Shown here: piece after piece, positions 14,201 to 17,779 of the stretch | How positions within the stretch are numbered: the first letter of the stretch is position 1 | Layout of the letters: each line of letters opens with the position of its first letter | Assembly: GCA_049509395.1 (NCBI GenBank) | Contig: JBEKZY010000246.1 | Coordinates: forward strand, 1-17,779 | Source of the DNA: JBEKIK01 sp049509395 | GTDB taxonomy: Bacteria; Planctomycetota; Planctomycetia; Pirellulales; Thermoguttaceae | Reading direction: 5' to 3' | DNA: 17,779 nt | Made by a program: the position numbers and the translations under genes | The notes under the pieces: model-generated | Database searches by the model: none | What the model was told of the DNA's origin: nothing | The model's input: only the letters and a program-made list of their open reading frames with translations

Positions 14201-14951
14201 GGGCCAAAAACAATTTCCAAACGTCGCCGCGCCGCCAATGGGCCAATTCATGTATCAAGATCGCGCGGCGCTGCGAATCCGTGAGCGACGTCCAGAGTGA
14301 CTTTGGCACCAGCAGCCTATAGCCCGAGGGCGAAAGGCATAAGGCCGGGCCGAAGTTTACTGTTACGCGAAGTGGAATCGGGCGGCCGATGCGATGCTCT
14401 GATAATAATTGCATCCACTGGGCGGCCCAAGATTCTTCCGGGTCGAGGCTTGCGGCGATAATTCTGAAGTTCTGCAAAAAGGCCATGCACGCCAAAATCG
14501 CGACAATAAGTATTCCCGTGAGCCATACAAGCAAGATGATCATTGGCCAATGCCAATTCCAGGCGGCGGGGGGAGGATTTGTGACGATGGCGGAAGATTT
14601 GGAAGATGGAGAAACTGCGGCTTGGNCTTGGCCGAGGGATGTTTTTTCGGATTCCTTAACGGGTAATGAAACCGCCGGCAGGAGCGAGGGCGTTGCGACT
14701 ACTGTAGGAGACTCCCCGCGTACGTGCTGATCCGCTATTGGCAGGGGCTGCGCCTCGTACCAAGGAAGGGCGATGGATATCGGAAAGAATAAAAGTCCCT
14801 CAATCAACACCAGAAACCAAATCCGTTGCTGCACTCGGGGAGAGCAAGGTTTTGCGAAACGGATGATCGCTCCGGCAATTATCGCGGAGAATCCCAAAAA
14901 ACCCGTGGCACGCAGCAAGTGCATGGGTAATTCGGCGAACAGGGTGGACAT
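11283..14951 (-). CDS. M56-family (BlaR1-like) membrane metallopeptidase with seven carboxypeptidase-regulatory-like domains
   Basis: 1222 aa. Membrane helices lie at about 12-32, 42-63, 136-158 and 340-357, the four-helix BlaR1 plan. The zinc site is HELAH (234-238) with E275 in EWICDD as third ligand, in the loop after helix 3. After helix 4, where BlaR1 has a penicillin-binding sensor, there is a Pro/Ala/Thr-rich linker (361-415). About seven Ig-like CarboxypepD_reg domains follow (starts near 421, 529, 657, 755, 935, 1027 and 1125; typical motif GxVVDxxGKPVxGAxV). The outer part is probably periplasmic and may bind a surface or carbohydrate ligand; this is inference. By analogy, ligand binding activates the protease, leading to BlaI loss. 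AAGGAGA lies 7 nt before the ATG, one of the few strong Shine-Dalgarno sites here. The gene follows blaI by 97 nt and shares its promoter. One ambiguous base at 14626 makes residue 109 unknown. Confidence 0.88.
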   Translation of the reverse strand: MSTLFAELPMHLLRATGFLGFSAIIAGAIIRFAKPCSPRVQQRIWFLVLIEGLLFFPISIALPWYEAQPLPIADQHVRGESPTVVATPSLLPAVSLPVKESEKTSLGQXQAAVSPSSKSSAIVTNPPPAAWNWHWPMIILLVWLTGILIVAILACMAFLQNFRIIAASLDPEESWAAQWMQLLSEHRIGRPIPLRVTVNFGPALCLSPSGYRLLVPKSLWTSLTDSQRRAILIHELAHWRRGDVWKLFLARLLVLPHWFNPLAWWAMRKFHECTEWICDDATVDSAPHGGLEYAQALLKIGSDFRPRALYGTAVHGGRLFHRIRRLVAMNSRNDPAIKKILLILPLIVLLFLGIFRVQLVAKDRAEAETPPPVSSGNGVAAEAKKTSTESDAKTSLAATAETAIETAADTRFPPPQSISASGKVVDASDKPVAGAKVYLRKLYQITVPWDKTSRDIVAETQTNEQGEFRLEYTPKKIEEIDLHLFGVLVIAPGKALSWQDMAGLQSRQEPPQKEPNKEFLFRLQPKTTITGRVTDEAGRPIEGAEVAVPLITNLNSELMDRSPDPGLLNFNFSRLAIRATADAEGRVTLSGLPGDKRLCLVITHPRYHYTWLLAATTDQPQPDIEGFDEESNGDLQKVLMPVHAGSFTAMLKPARRIVGTVVAADSGKPLEGIKVSAMTRPPTPYIDFLGPGVFYAVTDGAGKFVFTDAPKSSYKFTFTPPADSKYLGQTKTIATAADKSELAIRIDLARGNQIDGRVVDKETGKGIPAREVVYRLNDKNAQSNPLDIVSPIPAKTDSDGRFHLLVPPGKGTVILSEFVSGGGGSAYGFSGNSGPETQAELDRYSIHIIDPPVRNVELYAKYYQEVDVTAGQPAVEVIFSITPLKDPVKELKEGSQEGVLKIDVSEVGISFGVGETSGIGITRTRYPPPKVLPEIQGIALDAEGQPVADAVVGLRDWFRTEKIYARRFVHTDASGRFTLRAILLLPRQAIKAVQDQRQLVGVTPLPQNTQPGATQNPVEIRLSATGSVSGLLQKEGKPLSGVQVAFYQGPPDFVRTSDINSTDAMTTDDQGRFKFPLAPAGKELTFSVFAHNLFTEKPTRKVMLKAGETAELEPFVFLSTDESLTGTIVDPEGKPVESAYIQVWPKDNPRKRNELNSLQTAHVKPITTAKDGRFTITGLPNIPLTLEVSVVSEANLTELYKRKQVPIETGQKEVRIEIVPTK

Positions 14952-14958
14952 GGTTTAG

Positions 14959-14965
14959 TCTCCTT
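14959..14965 (-). promoter_or_regulatory. Strong Shine-Dalgarno site of the M56 gene
   Basis: AAGGAGA on the minus strand, 7 nt before the ATG at 14951. It fixes the start and suggests efficient translation of this second cistron. Confidence 0.7.
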
Positions 14966-14991
14966 GATTATTGTGTCTTGATTTTGCGCGT

Positions 14992-15030
14992 GACAGTCTC
15001 GTTTCGTACTTTGCGAAAACCGAGACAGTC
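14992..15030 (-). promoter_or_regulatory. Imperfect hairpin between blaI and the M56 gene
   Basis: GACAGTCTCG (14992-15001) and CGAGACAGTC (15021-15030) pair over 10 positions with one mismatch; TTCG and CGAA can pair further inside the loop. It lies between the two cistrons, where it could set their ratio by RNA processing or partial termination. There is no U-tract, so the role is open. Confidence 0.5.
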
Positions 15031-15048
15031 TTCATGTCATTTAGGGAG

Positions 15049-15441
15049 TTATTTGCGGGTGGTCTTTTCCGCCTCTGTTAAGAGTTTTTTAAGCTCCTGG
15101 ATTTCCTTGGTGGTGAGAGGACTTTCAGCGATTAGATGCGCCACCAAAGGCGCCACGCCGGCCGTTTTCGCCATGCTTAGCCACTGATCAAGATGTCCCG
15201 CGGCAACCTCATCCGCTGTAACAAACGCCGAATACAGCGAGGGCCGATCCTCGCTTCGCCTGACCCAGCCCTTGGCGCTTAAGCGGTTCAGCCGTGTTTG
15301 CATGGTGGGGTAACCCACCGGCCGGCCATATTGTCCAAACCTCTGATGCGCTTGGGCAAGACTCAGCGGCCCTTCCTGCCAAAGCATGGCCAGGATTGCT
15401 ATTTCACCTACGGATGGTCGCACTTTAACTTGTTTTTTCAT
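15049..15441 (-). CDS. blaI: BlaI/MecI/CopY-family transcriptional repressor
   Basis: 130 aa, the usual length. The N-terminal winged helix (about 8-75) includes EIAILAMLWQEGPLSLAQ and the recognition helix region YPTMQTRLNRLSAKGWV (44-60). The C-terminal helices (about 76-127) form the dimer part. In BlaI proper, the protease cuts at an Asn-Phe bond near residue 101; the matching place here reads LVAHLIAE, so a different bond or mechanism is expected. First gene of an operon with the M56 peptidase. Two palindromes resembling BlaI operators lie over its promoter, indicating autorepression. The ATG at 15441 has no clear Shine-Dalgarno. Confidence 0.9.
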   Translation of the reverse strand: MKKQVKVRPSVGEIAILAMLWQEGPLSLAQAHQRFGQYGRPVGYPTMQTRLNRLSAKGWVRRSEDRPSLYSAFVTADEVAAGHLDQWLSMAKTAGVAPLVAHLIAESPLTTKEIQELKKLLTEAEKTTRK

Positions 15442-15455
15442 GGTTTAACCAATGT

Positions 15456-15471
15456 TATTACACGTGTAATA
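15456..15471. promoter_or_regulatory. BlaI-type operator 1, perfect 16-bp palindrome
   Basis: TATTACACGTGTAATA is fully self-complementary and carries the TACA/TGTA-like half-sites of BlaI/MecI operators. It covers the predicted transcription start of blaI. Confidence 0.75.
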
Positions 15472-15477
15472 TTCGAG

Positions 15478-15505
15478 ATTATATGACATGTGTAATAATT
15501 GTCAA
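15478..15505 (-). promoter_or_regulatory. Consensus sigma70-like promoter of the blaI-M56 operon
   Basis: TTGACA, 16 nt, TATAAT on the minus strand: both hexamers match the consensus exactly. Start expected near 15471, giving a leader of about 30 nt. Operator 2 fills the spacer and operator 1 covers the start. Confidence 0.8.
15482..15497. promoter_or_regulatory. BlaI-type operator 2, imperfect palindrome in the promoter spacer
   Basis: TATGACATGTGTAATA has one half-site identical to operator 1 (GTGTAATA) and one with two changes. Centre-to-centre distance from operator 1 is 26 bp, about 2.5 helical turns. Confidence 0.65.
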
Positions 15506-15534
15506 GCCTTTTTTTTAAATTTTTCAGATAGGAG

Positions 15535-15554
15535 GACAGGCATTCTTGCCTGTC
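15535..15554. repeat. CATTCTTG-loop hairpin, copy 1
   Basis: GACAGGC and GCCTGTC form a perfect 7-bp stem around ATTCTT, preceded by AGGAG. It pairs in family with the inverted copy at 15588-15609. Confidence 0.7.
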
Positions 15555-15587
15555 TAGTTCGGGCCGGTATTTTTCGGGTATTTTTTA

Positions 15588-15609
15588 GGCTGGACAAGAA
15601 TGTCCGGCC
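15588..15609. repeat. CATTCTTG-loop hairpin, inverted copy 2
   Basis: GGCTGGACA and TGTCCGGCC pair (one T:G) around AGAA. On the other strand it reads AGGAGGCCGGACATTCTTG, the same plan as copy 1. The head-to-head pair repeats the arrangement seen at 1239-1302 with unrelated sequence. Confidence 0.7.
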
Positions 15610-15640
15610 TCCTGGTAAAGGCGGCTGGATATTACCGGCG

Positions 15641-15684
15641 CAAGAAAACGCGAACGCGTCAGGCGTACGGACGAGCGGCGTGCC
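15641..15684. repeat. Dispersed 44-bp repeat, copy 2
   Basis: 39 of 44 positions match 11198-11241. Unlike copy 1, this one continues into a CGTGC-CTGA-GCACG hairpin and is partly mirrored at 15733-15759. Confidence 0.8.
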
Positions 15685-15759
15685 TGAGCACGCGATAAGG
15701 GCCCTGGAACCAACCAGCCGACCCAAGGTATAGCTCATCGTCCGAGTACGGCTGACGCG
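15655..15759. repeat. Foldback: inverted repeat flanking an inner hairpin
   Basis: CGCGTCAGGCGTAC-GGACGA-GC (15655-15676) is matched on the other strand by CGCGTCAGCCGTAC-TC-GGACGA-TGAGC (15733-15759). This gives an imperfect 22-bp stem with a loop of about 56 nt that contains a smaller hairpin near 15679-15692. The size and form suit a MITE-like or REP-like mobile unit. Confidence 0.6.
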
Positions 15760-16114
15760 CCGCTGGGAGAATGAAACGAAGTTACCAAGTTTTCGAGGCC
15801 TTGCTCCTCTCTACAGGGTGATCGCGGCAAAACGTGCCGCGGGCGTGGCATAATGCCGTTGATACCGCTTATCTATCAAGGGACTTGACAAAGCACCCGG
15901 TTTTTGGGGCCGAGTCGCTCCCGGCGGCGGCAAAGCGCATGCCGGGAAAAAGGATGCCAGGTCCTGATAGCGCCGAAAAAAATCCTCCTTCCGCAATGAT
16001 TATGACTATTAAACAATATCCTGGAGCAGTTTTGGACCGCGACCGACCAACGCCGACCATCGCAGGACGATGGTGCCCGATCGGCGCCCGTCGCGGCTTT
16101 GCAAACTATGTTTA

Positions 16115-16324
16115 CTACGAAGGCGGCCTGGGCCGGGGCGGATACGGCGGCGAGGCCCGATAATCGGCCAGGCCGGCCTTCAGATCCTGCTGTTGAAGAT
16201 CCAACCGCCGGCGGCGATAAAGGGCACTCAGTTGTTTTCCGAGTGCCCCGAACATGGGGCCGGACCGCGGCAAGTTCATGCCGCGCGCATAAAACCAGCG
16301 CAACGGTACAATGGAACGAATCAT
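16115..16324 (-). CDS. Possible small protein, unrecognised
   Basis: 69 aa, basic in the middle (LSALYRRRRLDLQQQDLKAG), with a Pro-rich end (SPPYPPRPRPPS). Third codon positions favour G/C, as in the confirmed genes. There is no clear Shine-Dalgarno, no domain and no homologue that I recognise. An inner ATG (MFGALGKQ) is an alternative start. It may be spurious. Confidence 0.25.
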   Translation of the reverse strand: MIRSIVPLRWFYARGMNLPRSGPMFGALGKQLSALYRRRRLDLQQQDLKAGLADYRASPPYPPRPRPPS

Positions 16325-16354
16325 GCTGAAGCTCTGGAAAAACCCGGATGAACA

Positions 16355-16394
16355 ACAACGTATCGCCTTGCAAGGGGCGATAAGAATGCGTTGT
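16355..16394. repeat. Two-tier hairpin
   Basis: Outer stem ACAACG / CGTTGT, then inner stem TATCGCC / GGCGATA around TTGCAAGG, with a 6-nt bulge (AGAATG) on one side. It is the longest structured element of the 15.5-16.5 kb spacer. It could be a dispersed repeat or a structured RNA; only one copy is present here. Confidence 0.5.
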
Positions 16395-16570
16395 CGTGTC
16401 CCCGTACTTTATTTATACATGATGGATTTTAGAAGTCAAAAAAACATTCAAGAAACAAAAGTATTTCGCCGAAATGCCGCAAGCGCCGGTTGCACATTCC
16501 ACAACATTGTGCGATTTTATCCGGCCGGTAAAGTTTGTCAGAGGGCGGAGATCGCGAAACCGCAAGCGTT

Positions 16571-17587
16571 TTAAAAGGCGCTCTCGTCGATGTTATGGCC
16601 GTCGGCCCTGTTTCCCAGATTGGAGAAGAGGATCGGATCGATCGAGTAACTGATCGAGTGAACCGCGCCGTCGCAAAAAGTAAAATTACAACTATCGACG
16701 TGGATGCTGCCGAACAGCAATGGATCGGTGAGTCCCTGGCAATCGCGCGTGGGCGGCGAAAATGCCGAACGGAAATTGTCGTTGTTGAATCCCGTGTAAA
16801 GGCTTTCGTTGTCGTAGAATTTAAGGCCGGTTAAATAATGGTCGGGATTCAGGTATTTTTCGCCCAGCATGATGGTGTAGGTGGTTCCGTCGCGTACCTG
16901 ATCGGGAATGATTTCGCTTCGCTCGAAGCTAATGCCGCTGCATTTACTGATATCTATGTTGTGCGCTTTATGGATTGCCGGCCAGAATGAGGGGGTGTCT
17001 CCTTCAGCGAGAGTTTTCGGGCCTGGAAAATATTCGTCGAAATTCTGATCGCCCGAGTTAATGGCGTAATCGCCGCGGGCCGCAAAATTATCGTCAGGAT
17101 CATTATCGGCCGCGTTGTAGGCCACGAAGGTGCCGGAGAATGGTTTGGGGAAGAGAATACACGGCCTTCGGCTGGGGCAGTTTGCGATGGCCAAAGTCGT
17201 TTTGGTCATGGCGTTGGCGCCGGCCCTTTGCTTGTCGGTAATCGTGAATTGATCGCCGTCTTGCGGCAAAACATATATTTTATTTTCTTCTATAAAAGGC
17301 AAAATGTTATAATACCATCCGCCGGTTTGCCGCGGGCCGAAGCCCCGATCGGCATCGCCGACCCACGACCATCCCCATCCGCCGGTGGGATATTGCTGGT
17401 GAGCGTCGACGTGTTGCAATACGCCCAGGCCTAATTGTTTGAGATTATTCCTGCATTGCAGCCTGCGAGCGCTTTCGCGGATAGCCTGCACCGCCGGCAG
17501 GAGCAAGGCGATCAACATTCCGATTATCGCCATGACCACGAGAAGTTCGACAATCGTAAAGGCCTTGCCTCGGCCGAGTCTTTTCAT
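16571..17587 (-). CDS. DUF1559 family protein with type IV pilin-like N-terminus
   Basis: 338 aa. The prepilin-like start is KA/FTIVELLVVMAIIGMLIALLLPAVQAIRESARR (shown in parts: KAFTIVELL, then the hydrophobic helix 15-34). F10 would be mature residue 1 and E14 the conserved Glu5. Position -1 is Ala, not the usual Gly. The DUF1559 body has CRNNLKQLGLG (45-55), LPFIEE and CPSRR. It ends with the H-x(n)-DG motif IHVDSCNFTFCDG (295-307) and SISYSIDP. These proteins are greatly expanded in planctomycetes; they are probably exported pseudopilins with a surface or trafficking role, not known in detail. A weak AAAGAG precedes the ATG. The start lies 17 nt after the fabF stop, so co-transcription is likely. 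Confidence 0.92.
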   Translation of the reverse strand: MKRLGRGKAFTIVELLVVMAIIGMLIALLLPAVQAIRESARRLQCRNNLKQLGLGVLQHVDAHQQYPTGGWGWSWVGDADRGFGPRQTGGWYYNILPFIEENKIYVLPQDGDQFTITDKQRAGANAMTKTTLAIANCPSRRPCILFPKPFSGTFVAYNAADNDPDDNFAARGDYAINSGDQNFDEYFPGPKTLAEGDTPSFWPAIHKAHNIDISKCSGISFERSEIIPDQVRDGTTYTIMLGEKYLNPDHYLTGLKFYDNESLYTGFNNDNFRSAFSPPTRDCQGLTDPLLFGSIHVDSCNFTFCDGAVHSISYSIDPILFSNLGNRADGHNIDESAF

Positions 17588-17604
17588 ACCGTTGCTCTTT
17601 CGAA

Positions 17605-17779
17605 TTAACCGGTAAAACGCTTGGCAATGAGCGTGATGTTTTGTCCTCCGAAGCCGAAACTGTTGGTCAGCGTGACATCACAGGGCACTTGGCGGGAGAC
17701 GTTGGGGACATAGTCCAAGTCGCAGTCTGGATCGGGGGTTTCGTAATTTGTAGTGGGCGGCACGACGTTGTCGCGGATG
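17605..17779 (-). CDS. fabF: 3-oxoacyl-ACP synthase II, C-terminal end (5' part outside window)
   Basis: 58 codons up to TAA at 17605, open to the right edge. The translation contains PPTTNYETPDPDCDLDYVPN and SRQVPCDVTLTNSFGFGGQN, the typical FabF C-terminus with the NSFGFGG glycine loop and the PDPDCDLDYVPN block. It is a normal elongating condensing enzyme of fatty acid synthesis, in contrast to the Cys-less relative at 1352-2614. Catalytic Cys and His residues are outside the window. It is followed after 17 nt by the DUF1559 gene. Confidence 0.92.
   Translation of the reverse strand, partial: IRDNVVPPTTNYETPDPDCDLDYVPNVSRQVPCDVTLTNSFGFGGQNITLIAKRFTG

Larger units (their letters stand above)
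15506..16570. other. Gene-poor, palindrome-rich region
   Basis: About 1 kb between the blaI promoter and the DUF1559 stop. Besides the listed repeats it has a perfect 7-bp hairpin CGCGGCA-AAACG-TGCCGCG at 15823-15841 and an 8-bp one, GGGCACTC / GAGTGCCC, at 16222-16248. Several open frames cross here on both strands. Only one short minus-strand frame (16115-16324) has codon use resembling real genes. Confidence 0.5.

Noticed and set aside
11283..15505. Beta-lactam resistance operon
   Set aside because: BlaI and M56 are present, but there is no beta-lactamase gene, the M56 protein lacks a penicillin-binding domain, and such pairs are common in planctomycetes in other roles.
15876..16373. Minus-strand open frame of 165 codons
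   Set aside because: Cys/Arg/His-rich translation without a domain, no ribosome site, and it crosses several palindromes and another, better frame.

Overview
The window looks like a stretch of chromosome from a planctomycete, probably an uncultured one in the Pirellulales/Planctomycetales range. The reasons are a DUF1559 pseudopilin with the H-x(n)-DG C-terminal motif, a PEP-CTERM protein with HAF repeats, a BlaI/M56 regulator pair whose M56 protein carries many carboxypeptidase-regulatory-like domains, a TMTC-like membrane protein with TPRs, and mostly weak Shine-Dalgarno sites. A single N at 14626 shows draft sequence. No rRNA, tRNA, CRISPR array, transposase or integrase was seen.

Layout. 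1-4.85 kb (+ strand): the C-terminal part of an RseP-type site-2 protease, a beta-ketoacyl-synthase-like protein whose nucleophilic Cys is replaced by Asp, and a large P-loop GTPase with a hydrophobic C-terminal segment. 4.85-8.7 kb: a more AT-rich, gene-poor accessory stretch with degenerate repeats, a secreted protein of unknown function, a frame-broken HAF/PEP-CTERM gene, and a RelE-type toxin with its ribbon-helix-helix antitoxin. 8.7-10.95 kb (-): a TMTC-like glycosyltransferase with about eight TPRs. 11.3-15.5 kb (-): a BlaI-type repressor followed by an M56 (BlaR1-like) membrane metallopeptidase. A near-consensus promoter holding two operator palindromes lies upstream. 15.5-16.57 kb: gene-poor, palindrome-rich DNA. 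16.57-17.78 kb (-): a DUF1559 pseudopilin 17 nt downstream of the 3' end of a canonical fabF.

The most unusual theme is the repeat load. Short palindromes (REP-like hairpins) and heptanucleotide tandem arrays fill the spacers and also enter coding sequence without breaking the frame. The GTPase carries two CCCTCTCCC hairpins, a 7-unit heptamer array and a GGCCGATTT hairpin in one in-frame block of about 200 nt. It also ends inside a second heptamer array that supplies its stop codon. The TMTC-like gene carries a perfect GTTCCCACGG hairpin in one loop. This resembles the Rickettsia palindromic elements and the heptamer STRRs of filamentous cyanobacteria.

Gene cooperation that can be supported: BlaI and M56 form a sense-and-derepress pair; RelE and its antitoxin form a self-regulated operon; fabF and the DUF1559 gene are close enough for co-transcription. 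I see no convincing new multi-gene defence or biosynthetic system. The in-frame repeat insertions, the Cys-less KAS homologue and the M56 protein with an exchanged sensor region are the items most worth follow-up.
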